From positions 3,673,001 through 3,737,000 of the forward strand of contig OY288189.1 in NCBI GenBank assembly GCA_958439205.1: a stretch of 64,000 nucleotides of DNA, read 5' to 3'. A model generated the notes under the pieces. The model saw only the letters and a program-made list of their open reading frames with translations. It was not told where the DNA came from and ran no database searches. This DNA is from an uncultured Allorhizobium sp. (GTDB taxonomy: Bacteria > Pseudomonadota > Alphaproteobacteria > Rhizobiales > Rhizobiaceae). The number at the start of each line of letters is the position of its first letter. Positions within the stretch are counted from its first letter, which is position 1. Below are positions 8,691-17,413 of this stretch, in pieces. The translations under genes were made by a program, and so were the position numbers.

Positions 8691-9076
8691 GGCTTCAGGA
8701 TCAGGCGGATAGTGCCCGGGCCTTTGCCCGCAGCGACATCTGCGTCCAAAGGGGCGTCCAGACGCGTGGCGGAGAGTGGCTTGATGAGGTCAGTGCGCTG
8801 GCGTCCAAGCCGAGGCAGTTCAGGCTTCGGTTGACCCGATTTCGGACGGGCCGGAGGAATGAAAGGCTGGAGATCCGAATTGCAGCAAAGGCCGACGGTT
8901 TCTTTTTGTCCACGGTGTAAGGGAAGTCAGCGGCCGCACTCGGCCCGAATCCGCCTCTGCCCTTAAGGGATACAAACCCACGGCCGCAAAGCTTTCAATA
9001 CCAGCCATCCCAAACGAGTCGTGGATACCCGCACCAAATGGTGCTAAACTGGCCACTCGTCTGCGGGAGCATAGAC
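8691..9076. other. Non-coding stretch between chemoreceptor and vapBC
   Basis: This 386-base region has no gene I can support; the short open frames here lack ribosome-binding sites and family features. Its right end carries the vapBC promoter region with the palindrome listed at 9031. Confidence 0.5.
9031..9044. promoter_or_regulatory. Palindrome upstream of vapB, candidate operator
   Basis: GCACCA-AA-TGGTGC is a perfect inverted repeat 33 bases before the vapB start. VapB antitoxins of the ribbon-helix-helix type, alone or with VapC, repress their own promoters by binding such sites, so this is the likely autoregulatory operator. Confidence 0.6.
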
Positions 9077-9277
9077 ATGCGGTCTACCATAAATCTTGAT
9101 GATGCTCTGTTGGAACGGGCCCGGTCGCTTACGGGCACGAAGGAAACGGCAGCTCTTGTTCGACAGGCGCTGGAGACCCTTGTGCGTGTTGAATCGGGCA
9201 AACGGCTCATCGCACTCGGAGGCTCCATGCCAGAAGCCGAGGCCGCGCCGCGCCGCAGGAGCGACGGAGCAACGTGA
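9077..9277 (+). CDS. vapB: Type II antitoxin, VapB family (ribbon-helix-helix)
   Basis: The 66-residue protein has the N-terminus MRSTINLDDALLERARSLTG followed by KETAALVRQALETLV, a standard ribbon-helix-helix DNA-binding fold of the VapB/DUF2191 type. The C-terminal tail is basic and probably disordered until it wraps the toxin. It overlaps the toxin gene by four bases (GTGA), which indicates translational coupling. An earlier in-frame start at 9038 would run through the operator palindrome, so I chose 9077. It should neutralise the PIN ribonuclease encoded next and repress transcription from the 9031-9044 site. Confidence 0.88.
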   Translation: MRSTINLDDALLERARSLTGTKETAALVRQALETLVRVESGKRLIALGGSMPEAEAAPRRRSDGAT

Positions 9278-9657
9278 TCCTGGTCGACACGTCAATCTGG
9301 ATCGACCATTTTCGCTACGGCGACGCAGAACTTGAAAAAGTCATCACGGATGACCTGCTGCTCTGCCACCCTTTCATCATCGGCGAACTGGCGCTTGGAA
9401 GTCTACGACAAAGGGAAGCCGTCATCGCTTTCCTGGCCGCTCAGCGTGAAGCAGCGATTGCGACGCATGCAGAGGTCATGATGATCATTAATCGACATTC
9501 GCTATTCAGCATGGGGATCGGTTACACCGACGCCCATTTGTTGACGTCAACATTGCTCGACCGGCGAGCCTGCTTGTGGACGAGAGATAAGCGTCTGGCG
9601 GCCGCAGCACAGAAAGTCGGAGCGGCGCTCTATCAGCCCGCGCAAGCGTCTCATTAG
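9274..9657 (+). CDS. vapC: Type II toxin, VapC-like PIN-domain ribonuclease
   Basis: The 127-residue PIN protein shows all four acidic metal ligands in order: Asp4 in ILVDTSIWIDHF, Glu in FIIGELALG (about residue 37), Asp in GIGYTDAHLL (about 91), and Asp in LWTRDKRL (about 109). VapC toxins cut specific tRNAs or rRNA when the antitoxin is degraded. The start is a GTG overlapping the vapB stop. The catalytic residues look complete, so the toxin should be active. No mobile element borders are visible around the module. Confidence 0.9.
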   Translation: MILVDTSIWIDHFRYGDAELEKVITDDLLLCHPFIIGELALGSLRQREAVIAFLAAQREAAIATHAEVMMIINRHSLFSMGIGYTDAHLLTSTLLDRRACLWTRDKRLAAAAQKVGAALYQPAQASH

Positions 9658-9966
9658 AACGGCAACGCCCAGACAGAGGTTTTCATGGGATGCGCACCCG
9701 CGACCCTTGTCCGGCGGCTAGGCGGCATGATTGCTTGGCATGTTGAGCACAAGTGCCGCGCCGGATAGGGCAACTCTCGGCCCGAAGCGGTCATTGGCGC
9801 GCGGCCACATAGGCATGTGCCTCTATGCATACTGGCCGCTCGAAGGAATGGCCCTGAAAGAGACAGGAATTCACGGTCGTGGTGGCATCCGCTTTAGTAA
9901 CCCGCATACGAGACGAATTTTTGTGGCTCAGGTAACTCGCAGGAGCCTATTCGATATTGTCATGAC
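9658..9966. other. Non-coding stretch after vapC
   Basis: This is about 310 bases between converging genes. An 86-codon open frame at 9731-9991 lacks a ribosome-binding site and any recognisable pattern, and it overlaps the end of the opposite-strand gene; I do not call it. Confidence 0.45.
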
Positions 9967-10707
9967 CTATCTTCTGATAAAGTCGCCGTGAAAAACACGT
10001 CTGGAAAATGGGATGTTTTCCGTCTCGCCCTTAGCTGGGCTCAAGCCTCTTTCTGGATATACACTTAACCAGCCGAGAAGCTGCGACACGCTGCCAGCGG
10101 TCGGCGACGCGTTGCTTATCGACATCGTAATGCTATCGAGCCGGTAGCCCGCGCCAAAGCTTGCGGAGAGGTCTGCGGGGCTCACACGACGGACACTTGC
10201 GGGAATTTCAATTTTATCGAATGTGACAAGCACAGGATAAAAACTGCGCGGGAGTTCCCGAGTCTGTCCGCTGCTTGCGTTCACAATTCTTGCTGCATCG
10301 ATAAGACGTCGGAGGGGCAGATTCATCACAGTTTCCACTCCTGCAAAAACCTGCAATCCGCGCGACTCCGCGTCAGACATCAGCGCAAAGAGATAACGTC
10401 CGCCGCCTAAATCCACCACTGTCGCCTCACCCACCGTGTTGTAAAACGTGTTGCGTGCGTCCGGCAAAATCGAGGGTGCGGTCCACCAGGAGACTCTGAC
10501 CGTCGAACTCCCGCTCCGAAGTCCATTGGGCGTGGAGACGGTCACCGTCGTCGTCTGGCTCCAAGTAAAGCTCGGATAGAAAAACTTGTATCCAAAATAC
10601 GCAAGCAAAAGTGCCAATACGATCTTGATCAGCCAGCGCGGAACCCATCGGAGGCTGCCAGCCCTCTGTGACTGTTGGTGTTCTGGTTGAGGACCGTCAG
10701 AGGTCAA
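9967..10707 (-). CDS. Membrane-anchored protein of unknown function
   Basis: The 246-residue protein starts at TTG 10707, which is preceded by AGGAGA at good spacing; no ATG lies near. Residues 1-20 are cytoplasmic and polar, residues about 26-45 (WLIKIVLALLLAYFGYKFFY) form one membrane helix, and the rest (about 200 residues) would be periplasmic and looks beta-rich, with a Ser/Thr-rich start (SQTTTVTVSTPNG). I recognise no domain. Codon use is visibly less GC-biased than in the neighbours, and the gene follows a toxin-antitoxin module, so recent acquisition is possible. No same-strand partner adjoins it. Confidence 0.65.
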   Translation of the reverse strand: MTSDGPQPEHQQSQRAGSLRWVPRWLIKIVLALLLAYFGYKFFYPSFTWSQTTTVTVSTPNGLRSGSSTVRVSWWTAPSILPDARNTFYNTVGEATVVDLGGGRYLFALMSDAESRGLQVFAGVETVMNLPLRRLIDAARIVNASSGQTRELPRSFYPVLVTFDKIEIPASVRRVSPADLSASFGAGYRLDSITMSISNASPTAGSVSQLLGWLSVYPERGLSPAKGETENIPFSRRVFHGDFIRR

Positions 10708-10933
10708 GCGGCGTCTCCTGTCATGGCGAAAACATGAAATCCGAGCATTTAGAGAGTATATCTTCTACTGGTAGAGTGTCACTCCAACCGGGCTAGATCG
10801 CGGCAATAGAGCGCCACCCTTGGCAGCCACAACGACCGCTATTGGCGCGTAGCGGAAGCCCGCATTCGGCCCTCTTTCGCCGAGTTCCCTCGCCTTTGCG
10901 CCCCCCTTCCCCATCCAGACCATGGTCAAAACC

Positions 10934-10954
10934 AAAAAGGGGGCCGAGGCCCCC
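10934..10954 (-). terminator. Terminator of the xyl operon
   Basis: On the minus strand, GGGGGC-CTCG-GCCCCC is followed by TTTTT, 29 bases after the stop of the ATPase gene. The + strand positions of the stem are 10939-10954, with the A-tract at 10934-10938. Confidence 0.85.
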
Positions 10955-10982
10955 TTAAGCGTGTGCGAACCGTTGCAGCGGC

Positions 10983-11768
10983 TCACGCCGTCTGCATGGC
11001 GCCCGGTCCGGGCACAGCTCCCGGAGGGCACTTGCCGAGGATGATCATGCCGAGCACTTCGTCCTTGGTCACATCTTCGGTGCGGGCATGGCCCACGACG
11101 CGGCCGTTCTTCATGACGAAGACGCGGTCGGCGAGGTCGAAGACGTCGTGGATGTCGTGGCTGATCAGGAAGATGCCGATGCCGTCCTTCTTCAGCTGCT
11201 GGATGAGCTCGCCGACCTGGGCGGTTTCCTGCGGACCCAAGGCGGCCGTCGGTTCGTCCATGATCAGGATCTGGGCGTCGAAGAGGATCGCACGGGCGAT
11301 CGCCACCGACTGGCGCTGACCACCGGAGAGCGCCTTTACCGGTTCCTTGAAGCGCTGGAAGTTGGGGTTCAAGCGCCCCATAACTTCGCGCGCCTTGGCT
11401 TCCATCGCGACGTCGTCGAGCGTGCCCCAGGCGGTGCGCAGCTCGCGGCCGAGATAGAGGTTCGCGGCGGCATCGACGTTATCGGCGACGGCAAGCGTCT
11501 GGTAGATCGTCTCGATGCCATACTTCTTGGCGTCGCGCGGATTGTTGATATCGGCGAAATCGCCGCGGACCAGGATATCGCCGTTGTCGCGCTTATAGGC
11601 GCCGGAGAGGATCTTGATCAGGGTCGACTTGCCGGCACCGTTGTGGCCGAGCAGTGCCACGACTTCGCCCGGGAAGAGGTCGATCGAGGCGTCATCGACG
11701 GCGTGAATGCCGCCGAAGGAGATGGAAACGTTGCGCATTTCCACGAGGGGGGTACGATTTTCCGACAT
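10983..11768 (-). CDS. xylG: Sugar ABC transporter ATP-binding protein (xylose type)
   Basis: This 261-residue single ATPase domain has Walker A GHNGAGKS (residues 41-48), the Q-loop at Gln90, signature LSGGQ (147-151), and Walker B ILIMDE (167-172) followed by His in the ISHD switch. Sugar importers of the CUT2 class often have a doubled ATPase (about 500 residues). This one is the short single-domain form found in rhizobial xylose- and fructose-type systems and would work as a homodimer. It is the last gene of the xylF-xylH-xylG minus-strand operon, 14 bases after xylH. The frame stays open far upstream, but [15 protein letters not shown] is the natural start. The symbol rests on the context; a fructose-type FrcA is the alternative. 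Confidence 0.85.
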   Translation of the reverse strand: MSENRTPLVEMRNVSISFGGIHAVDDASIDLFPGEVVALLGHNGAGKSTLIKILSGAYKRDNGDILVRGDFADINNPRDAKKYGIETIYQTLAVADNVDAAANLYLGRELRTAWGTLDDVAMEAKAREVMGRLNPNFQRFKEPVKALSGGQRQSVAIARAILFDAQILIMDEPTAALGPQETAQVGELIQQLKKDGIGIFLISHDIHDVFDLADRVFVMKNGRVVGHARTEDVTKDEVLGMIILGKCPPGAVPGPGAMQTA

Positions 11769-11782
11769 GAGTTCAACTCCCC

Positions 11783-13096
11783 TTACTTCGCACGGGCGCG
11801 GTAGACGGTGTCGAGCCAGACCGCGACGACGAGCACGATACCGATGACGATGCTCTGGAGCGGTGTGTCGAGACCGAGCAGAACCATGCCCGAATTCAGT
11901 GATTGCATGACGATGGCACCGAGCATGGCACCGGCGATGGTGCCGACGCCGCCGGCAAGCGACGTGCCGCCGATGACGGCTGCGGCGATGGTGTAGAGCT
12001 CGTCGAGCGTGCCCTGCGCATTGGTCGCAGCGTTGAGGCGGGCGGTCGAGATGGCAGCGGCGATGGCGCAGAGTGCCCCCATCAGCGCGAACATCTTGAC
12101 GGTGACCCACTTCACCTTGATGCCGGCGAGTTCAGCGGCTTCCGGGTTGCCGCCGATCGCGAAGACATAGCGGCCAAAGCGGGTGCGATTGGTGATGAAG
12201 GCCATGACCATGGCGATGCCGATGGCAATGAGAACGGGAACGGCAATGCCGAGACCGATCTGCAGACCACCTTCCGGCCAGGCAATGCCATTGGCTTCTG
12301 CATATTTGCGGGCGAGGTTCACCGGCATGTAGTAGCTGTTGGCCACCCAGACGGCGCCGAGCACGGCCACGCAGCCGGAGGCGACGAGGAAGTATTCAGC
12401 CCAGATCGGACGCAGCGGGAAGCCGAAGCGGCGACGCTGACGGCGGGTATTGAGAATGGTGAGCACGATCATCAGGCAGGCGACGAGGCCGACGATCCAG
12501 CTGGCGGTGACGCCGATCGAACCATCCGCACCACCACCCATCAGGCGGTAGGTGGTGTCCATCGGGGCAACGGTTGCACCTGAAGTGACCATCCAGGCCG
12601 CACCGCGCCAGACGAGCAGGCCGCCGAGCGTGACGATGAAGGCGGGCACGCCGAGGAAGGCGATGATGACGCCGTGCAGGGCGCCGATCGCGGTGCCGAC
12701 GAGGATACCGGCCGAGAGCGCGATGATCCACATCATCGGATGCTCAAACCCGATGATCGGCGGCAGGATGCGGGCCTGAAGGACCGCCATGATCATGCCG
12801 ACGAAACCGAGGATCGAGCCGACCGAGAGGTCGATATTGCGGGTGACGATAACCAGCACCATGCCGGTCGCCATGACTGAAACCGAAGCCGCCTGAACCG
12901 AGAGGTTCCAGAGGTTACGCGAGGTGAGGAACAGGCCGTTCGACAGGATGTCGAAGCCGACCCAGATGATCCCGAGCGCGATCACCATGCCCAGCAGGCG
13001 CGTGTCGATTTCCGTGGCTTGAAAGAAGCGTTTTACCGCTGAAACATTGGATGCCCGAGCACCATGTGCGGGCGTGGCAAGGCTGTGATCCGCCAT
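11783..13096 (-). CDS. xylH: Sugar ABC transporter permease (xylose type)
   Basis: The 437-residue integral membrane protein is of the BPD_transp_2 (CUT2) class. It has the signature [15 protein letters not shown] near residue 110 and the C-terminal [14 protein letters not shown] and [16 protein letters not shown] motifs that contact the ATPase. Its length exceeds that of ribose-type permeases (about 330) and matches XylH, including an extra central insertion with two more membrane segments (about residues 210-290). It starts at ATG 13096 with GGGGAG upstream. Together with XylF and XylG it should import D-xylose or a related pentose across the inner membrane. Confidence 0.88.
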   Translation of the reverse strand: MADHSLATPAHGARASNVSAVKRFFQATEIDTRLLGMVIALGIIWVGFDILSNGLFLTSRNLWNLSVQAASVSVMATGMVLVIVTRNIDLSVGSILGFVGMIMAVLQARILPPIIGFEHPMMWIIALSAGILVGTAIGALHGVIIAFLGVPAFIVTLGGLLVWRGAAWMVTSGATVAPMDTTYRLMGGGADGSIGVTASWIVGLVACLMIVLTILNTRRQRRRFGFPLRPIWAEYFLVASGCVAVLGAVWVANSYYMPVNLARKYAEANGIAWPEGGLQIGLGIAVPVLIAIGIAMVMAFITNRTRFGRYVFAIGGNPEAAELAGIKVKWVTVKMFALMGALCAIAAAISTARLNAATNAQGTLDELYTIAAAVIGGTSLAGGVGTIAGAMLGAIVMQSLNSGMVLLGLDTPLQSIVIGIVLVVAVWLDTVYRARAK

Positions 13097-13280
13097 ACGA
13101 ATAATTCTCCCCAGTCGTTTGTCGGCTTGCGAAGGGCTCGCGTCTCACGCGGGCTTTCGGGCGTTCTACCCGCCATGCGAATCGAGGCATCTCATTCTTC
13201 GGCGGCTGATGGATCACGCCGGCGGTGGCCCCTTGAAGCCGTCCGACACTCTCCCGCTGCCATGCTCTCGATCAGTCGAA

Positions 13281-13307
13281 ACGCCGCAGCGCAAATGGCT
13301 GCGGCGT
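13281..13307 (-). terminator. Hairpin between xylF and xylH
   Basis: A perfect 10-bp stem (ACGCCGCAGC / GCTGCGGCGT) with a 7-base loop begins 35 bases after the xylF stop on the minus strand and is followed by a short TTTC. This is typical of partial terminators or 3' stabilising hairpins that let the binding protein be made in excess over the membrane subunits. Confidence 0.65.
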
Positions 13308-13341
13308 CTCGGCTCAAGCTCTGTGGTCAGTCACGTCAGGA

Positions 13342-14382
13342 TCAGTTGCAGGCAGCAACGGAACCGGCGGCAACGCCCTGGCATGCTTCTTCCTTGGAGA
13401 TCCAACCCGCGTCGATGACGGTGTTGAGGTTTTCCTTGGTGATCGGCAGCGGAGCGATGAAGTAGGAGTTCATTTCAACGGCCTTCGGGCCGCCGGAGAA
13501 CTTCACGGTGCCGGCGATTTCGTCCATCGACTTGCCAGCGGCCAGTTCGTTGGCGATTTCAGCAGCCTTCTTGCCGAGTTCGCGGCTGTCCTTCCAGACA
13601 GACACGGTCTGGGTGCCGAGAGCAACGCGGTTCAGAGCGGCCTTGTCGCCGTCCTGACCGGAGACCGGAACGGCGCCGGCGAGACCCTGGGCTTCCAGAG
13701 CTGCGACAACACCGCCGGCCATGCCGTCGTTGGACGAAACAACGGCGTCAACCGCGTTGTTGTTGGCGGTCAGGAACTGCTCCATGTTCTTCTGGGCAGC
13801 TTCCGGCTTCCAGCCGTCGGTGTAGGCTTCGCCAACGTTCTTGATCTTGCCGCCGTCGATGGCTTCCTTCAGGACTTCGATCTGGCCCGAATAGAGGAAG
13901 TCAGAGTTCGGGTCGGTCGAGGCGCCCTTGATGAAGACGTAGTTGCCTTCCGGCTTCGCCTTGAACACTTCGCGAGCCTGCATGCGGCCCACTTCCTTGT
14001 TGTCGAAGGTGATGTAGTAGGCGTCCGGGTTCTCGATCAGACGGTCGTAACCGACGACCGGGATACCTTCAGCAGTGGCCTTTTCGATGGCCGGGCCAAT
14101 GGCTTCCGAATCCTGGGCCAGAACGATCAGGGCGTTTGCGCCCTGTGCGATCAGGCTTTCGATGTCGGTCAGCTGCTTGGCGGCAGACGTCTGAGCGTCG
14201 GCAGAGATGTACTTGTTGCCGGCGGCTTCAAGGGCTGCCTTGATCGCGGCTTCGTCTGTCTTCCAACGCTCTTCCTGGAAGTTCGACCAGGAGACGCCGA
14301 CGGTCAGGCCTTCGGCATTGGCGACAGAATGCAGGCTCACGATGACGGCAGTCGCTGCCATCAGCTTCAATACGGATTTCAT
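13342..14382 (-). CDS. xylF: D-xylose-type ABC transporter substrate-binding protein
   Basis: The 346-residue precursor has a Sec signal peptide (cleavage near ANA-EG, about residue 23). The mature protein begins [21 protein letters not shown], the characteristic XylF opening, where the Asn/Gln/Glu/Arg residues line the sugar pocket. The Peripla_BP_4 fold continues with [16 protein letters not shown] and [11 protein letters not shown], which are hallmarks of the pentose-binding branch. The start at 14382 follows GGGAGG; a longer frame to 14427 would destroy the signal. It is the first gene of the operon. The substrate is inferred from similarity and from the ROK regulator next door. Confidence 0.9.
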   Translation of the reverse strand: MKSVLKLMAATAVIVSLHSVANAEGLTVGVSWSNFQEERWKTDEAAIKAALEAAGNKYISADAQTSAAKQLTDIESLIAQGANALIVLAQDSEAIGPAIEKATAEGIPVVGYDRLIENPDAYYITFDNKEVGRMQAREVFKAKPEGNYVFIKGASTDPNSDFLYSGQIEVLKEAIDGGKIKNVGEAYTDGWKPEAAQKNMEQFLTANNNAVDAVVSSNDGMAGGVVAALEAQGLAGAVPVSGQDGDKAALNRVALGTQTVSVWKDSRELGKKAAEIANELAAGKSMDEIAGTVKFSGGPKAVEMNSYFIAPLPITKENLNTVIDAGWISKEEACQGVAAGSVAACN

Positions 14383-14461
14383 TTTAAACCTCCCAAGGTG
14401 ATAGCGGACCGTCGGAAGACCTCCCAACCATACGACCCGCTGCGAAACTGCCCTTACCCCA

Positions 14462-14475
14462 TGGACCCCCGTCCA
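14462..14475. promoter_or_regulatory. Minor inverted repeat in the xyl intergenic region
   Basis: TGGAC-CCCC-GTCCA is a perfect 5-bp inverted repeat just beside the larger palindrome at 14481. It may be a second regulator contact or part of the xylF promoter region. The evidence is weak because the arms are short. Confidence 0.3.
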
Positions 14476-14480
14476 ATGGT

Positions 14481-14501
14481 TTTTCTCGACAGTCGAGAAA
14501 A
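14481..14501. promoter_or_regulatory. 21-bp palindrome, candidate ROK repressor operator
   Basis: TTTTCTCGAC (14481-14490) and GTCGAGAAAA (14492-14501) are perfect 10-bp inverted arms around a single A. The site lies 99 bases before the xylF start and 87 bases before the ROK gene start, in the only intergenic space between them. ROK repressors such as XylR, NagC and Mlc bind AT-flanked palindromes, so this probably controls both directions. Confidence 0.75.
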
Positions 14502-14587
14502 TAACTGTCAGAAGATTCTCACGCTGTCAACACGGCCCGGAGGAGGCTTGCAAAGACAGTGACCAAATGCTTTGGGAGGAGCATGCG

Positions 14588-15832
14588 GTGGACCAGACGA
14601 GAGCGGGCGACAAGCCCATCATGATAGCCAGTCCGAGGGCGAGCACGGAGGCCGTTCGCCACCAGAACAACGGATTGGTATTGAAGGTGCTCCGGCGTGA
14701 GGGGCCGCTGGCGCATACCGATCTTTCGGCAGCGACGGGGCTTTCGTCCGCCACTGTTTCCGCGATTACCGCTCATCTCGAAAAGAATGGATTGCTGGAG
14801 CGGCGCGAGGTTTCCAACCCCGGACAGCGCGGTCGGCCACGCGCGCTCTTTGCCCGGCGGCGGGACGCAGCCCATGTGATTGCGGTCCGGATCTCCTCGC
14901 ATGCGGTTCAGTATTCGCTGGCCGATTATCGCGGCACGATGATCGACCGGTTCGAGGAAGCGCGTGAACAGGGGCCGGAATCACCCAGACGTTTTCTCGA
15001 CGGGTTTCGCGCCGCGATCGGACGCTTGATCCAGCGCTCGCGCCTGCCGGCATCCGCCATCTCGACGATCTCGATTTCCAGCAAGGGGCTGGTCGACCGG
15101 GAGGGCGCAAAGCTCCTATGGTCGCCGGTCTTCGGCTATGAGGAGCTCGACTTCGAGACGGCGCTTTCGGATTTCGGCAACAGCCGCATCCATCTGTTCA
15201 ACGAGAGCCTGCTGGTGACCCATGCGCTGGCGCTTCGGCTGGCGAAGAACCGCGCCACGCCGCTCGCCTCGCTTGCCACGCTGTCGCTTGGCCATTCGAT
15301 CGGGCTGGGGATCGCCTATCGCGACCAGCACGGCGATCTCGAAATCCGGGCGCCGAATTTCGGCCATATGCTGCATGCCGATGACGGCAAGCTCTGCCGC
15401 TGCGGGGCGATTGGCTGCATCGAGGCCTCGGCCGGTTTCTACGGCATCCTGCGCATGGCATTCGAAGTGCCGCCGGATACGATCCCGGCGAAGTTTGTGC
15501 CGCTTGCCGAGATGGAGAAGATTGCCAGCCGCGCCCGCCAGGGGCATCGCGCCTCGCAATATGCCTTCCGCCAGGCGGGGCTGGCACTCGGTCAGGGGCT
15601 GTCGCGCATGCTCAGCCTTGCCGAGGAGACAATGCCGATCGCGATCACCGGGCCGGGCACGCGCTTCATGGATCTCTTGACCCGCGGCCTCGACGAGGGG
15701 CTGGCGCAATCGCAGCATGTGCGCGTGCGCGGCGCGCCGGAGATCCTCATTATCACCGAGGAAGAGACGCTGGTGTTCGAGGGCCATGTGGACCGGGCGC
15801 TGACGGAGATTGACCAGGATCTGGGTGGGTAA
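14588..15832 (+). CDS. ROK family transcriptional regulator of the xyl operon
   Basis: The 414-residue regulator has an N-terminal winged helix-turn-helix (about residues 26-85, with GPLAHTDLSAATGLSSATVS) and a ROK domain with the zinc motif CRCGAIGC (about 270-277). ROK repressors of this layout (XylR, NagC, Mlc) sense a sugar and leave the DNA when it binds. I chose GTG 14588 because GGGAGGA lies seven bases upstream; the ATG at 14567 has no such site and overlaps it. It is divergent from the xylF-xylH-xylG transporter, with a 21-bp palindrome between them, so it most likely represses the transporter in the absence of xylose. The effector identity is inferred. Confidence 0.88.
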   Translation: MDQTRAGDKPIMIASPRASTEAVRHQNNGLVLKVLRREGPLAHTDLSAATGLSSATVSAITAHLEKNGLLERREVSNPGQRGRPRALFARRRDAAHVIAVRISSHAVQYSLADYRGTMIDRFEEAREQGPESPRRFLDGFRAAIGRLIQRSRLPASAISTISISSKGLVDREGAKLLWSPVFGYEELDFETALSDFGNSRIHLFNESLLVTHALALRLAKNRATPLASLATLSLGHSIGLGIAYRDQHGDLEIRAPNFGHMLHADDGKLCRCGAIGCIEASAGFYGILRMAFEVPPDTIPAKFVPLAEMEKIASRARQGHRASQYAFRQAGLALGQGLSRMLSLAEETMPIAITGPGTRFMDLLTRGLDEGLAQSQHVRVRGAPEILIITEEETLVFEGHVDRALTEIDQDLGG

Positions 15833-16039
15833 TCATTCCGGGCGGCCGTCTCAATGCCCAGTGAAGGGTGGAGCGCTCGCGAAAATTCGAATCGACGCTT
15901 GCGAAAAGCTCAGGCATAGCAGCACGCAATTCACGTTTTGACGCGCCGGCGGATATTCGCTGTGCCCGCGTCATCCGATCTGCGGCCTGGGCTCAAGACT
16001 GGGACGGCTGCGATCGACATTGTCCGGAGAGAGACCCCG

Positions 16040-16252
16040 ATGATCAAGATCATGGTATTGCTGCATGCGGCTCAAGGCCGAGACTGGCAGACGCCGCCGA
16101 AGGGCACGAGCCTGAAGACCTTGGCCGAAGCCGAGGAACAGGGTCTGATCGAGATCCGGGGCGAGTTTCAGAAGCGCCAGTTCCGGCTGACGACGCGTGG
16201 CTTTTCGACCGTCGAACACGACCGAAAGCGGCTTGCGGCACGCCTCAGCTGA
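16040..16252 (+). CDS. Small protein of unknown function
   Basis: The 70-residue protein starts at an ATG preceded by GAGAGA at reasonable spacing. The first 15 residues are hydrophobic (MIKIMVLLHAA). A helix (SLKTLAEAEEQGLI) followed by a beta-hairpin-like stretch (IEIRGEFQKRQFRLTTRGF) resembles half of a winged helix, with the TTRG turn typical of MarR-like wings. A complete DNA-binding domain is not evident. The frame is open further upstream, to 15938, without a better start. It could be a truncated regulator or a small conserved rhizobial protein. Confidence 0.5.
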   Translation: MIKIMVLLHAAQGRDWQTPPKGTSLKTLAEAEEQGLIEIRGEFQKRQFRLTTRGFSTVEHDRKRLAARLS

Positions 16253-16329
16253 TTGCGGCCTCGCGCGGGGACCTGCCCGCTTGAACGGCGGACGCCTGCG
16301 CCCTACCCTCCTTTCAAGGAGGACGCTTC

Positions 16330-17037
16330 ATGACAGACGCAATCGCATCGCAGAATGAGGCCGGGGCCAATGCCGGGTCAGCGGCTTATGTCTTCGATGC
16401 CTATGGCACGCTCTTCGACGTGCATGCGGCCGTGCGCCGGCATGCGGAGGCGATCGGTCCGGATGCGGCGGCCTTTTCCGATCTCTGGCGGGTCAAGCAA
16501 CTCGAATATACCTGGGTGACGAGCCTGATGGGGCAATACCGGGATTTCCAAGCGCTGACCGAGGATGCGCTCGACTTCTGTCTTGCCCGATATCCGGCGG
16601 TGGATGCCGGAGTGAGGACCGATCTGCTTGAGGCCTACAAGCGGCTCGATTGTTTTGCCGAGGTGCCGGCGGTTCTCGGATCGCTCAGGGAGACCGGCGC
16701 GAAGATCGCCATCCTCTCCAACGGCACGCCCCGGATGCTCGATGATGCGGTGGAGGCTGCCGGCATCGGGCACCTGATCGACGACATTTTCTCCGTCGAT
16801 GCGCTGAAGATCTACAAGACCGCACCTTCCGCCTATGCGCTCGTCACCTCGACCTACAGGATCGCTGCACCCGACATCGCCTTTCAGTCTTCCAACCGCT
16901 GGGATATTGCCGGTGCCAAGGCCTTTGGCTTCCGCTGCCACTGGATCAATCGATCCGGCGCGCCGGACGAATATGCGGAGCTTCCCCCGGACGAGATCTT
17001 CCCATCGCTCGACGGGCTGCTGCCTGAACGCGCTTGA
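16330..17037 (+). CDS. Haloacid dehalogenase, type II (HAD superfamily)
   Basis: The 235-residue HAD hydrolase has the nucleophile Asp23 in VFDAYGTLFD, motif II Ser in ILSNGTPRML, and the motif III Lys in ALKIYKTAPSAY. The DAYGTLFD version, with a four-helix cap rich in aromatic residues (RVKQLEYTWVTSLM), is diagnostic of L-2-haloacid dehalogenases, which convert L-2-haloalkanoic acids to D-2-hydroxy acids. The motif IV region reads FQSSNRWDIAGAKAFG, as in that family. AAGGAGG precedes the start. No transporter or partner for haloacids lies nearby, so the natural substrate may differ. Confidence 0.88.
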   Translation: MTDAIASQNEAGANAGSAAYVFDAYGTLFDVHAAVRRHAEAIGPDAAAFSDLWRVKQLEYTWVTSLMGQYRDFQALTEDALDFCLARYPAVDAGVRTDLLEAYKRLDCFAEVPAVLGSLRETGAKIAILSNGTPRMLDDAVEAAGIGHLIDDIFSVDALKIYKTAPSAYALVTSTYRIAAPDIAFQSSNRWDIAGAKAFGFRCHWINRSGAPDEYAELPPDEIFPSLDGLLPERA

Positions 17038-17133
17038 GTGGATCGGCGATGGCGGAAAAGCGATTTGACCGCTATAGAGCCGCCACGAACAAGCGCTGAG
17101 GCGCCGCTTGAGACGATGGAAAGACGCGAAGAT

Positions 17134-17382
17134 ATGAGCCAGACCTGGAGCAAACCCGTGATCCTGCACGGGATCGGCGAAGAGGGCGAAGACGTTGTGG
17201 TCGACTGCTCGCTCGGCGCGTCCTGGGCGCTGATCGAGGACTGGCCGGAGGAAGAGAGCGAGGCGCTGGACAAGGCACTACTGGTGCTCGGCGCTGTCGC
17301 CCAGGGCAAGGCCAAGGAAGAAGACGGCCGCAAGGCGCTGATTTCGGCAGCACTCGCAGCCGGCGTGAAGATCACCGCTTGA
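17134..17382 (+). CDS. DUF982 domain-containing protein
   Basis: The 82-residue protein begins MSQTWSKPVILHGIGEEGEDVVVD and continues with a WALIEDWPEEESEALDKALLVL helix and the ALISAALAAGV end, matching the small DUF982 proteins that are abundant in Rhizobiales. The family function is unknown. The frame opens further upstream (17038, 17116), but homologues begin near the chosen Met. The upstream dehalogenase gene ends 96 bases before; a shared transcript is possible. Confidence 0.75.
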   Translation: MSQTWSKPVILHGIGEEGEDVVVDCSLGASWALIEDWPEEESEALDKALLVLGAVAQGKAKEEDGRKALISAALAAGVKITA

Positions 17383-17413
17383 GGTAAAGAGCGCCTGCCC
17401 CTCCCCTGTCAGG

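Noticed and set aside
9731..9991. 86-codon open frame after vapC
   Set aside because: No ribosome-binding site, no recognisable pattern, and overlap with the end of the opposite gene.
10983..14382. Fructose transporter (frcBCA) instead of xylose type
   Set aside because: The binding protein opening with [13 protein letters not shown] and the 437-residue permease fit XylF/XylH better than FrcB/FrcC, although the short ATPase occurs in both.
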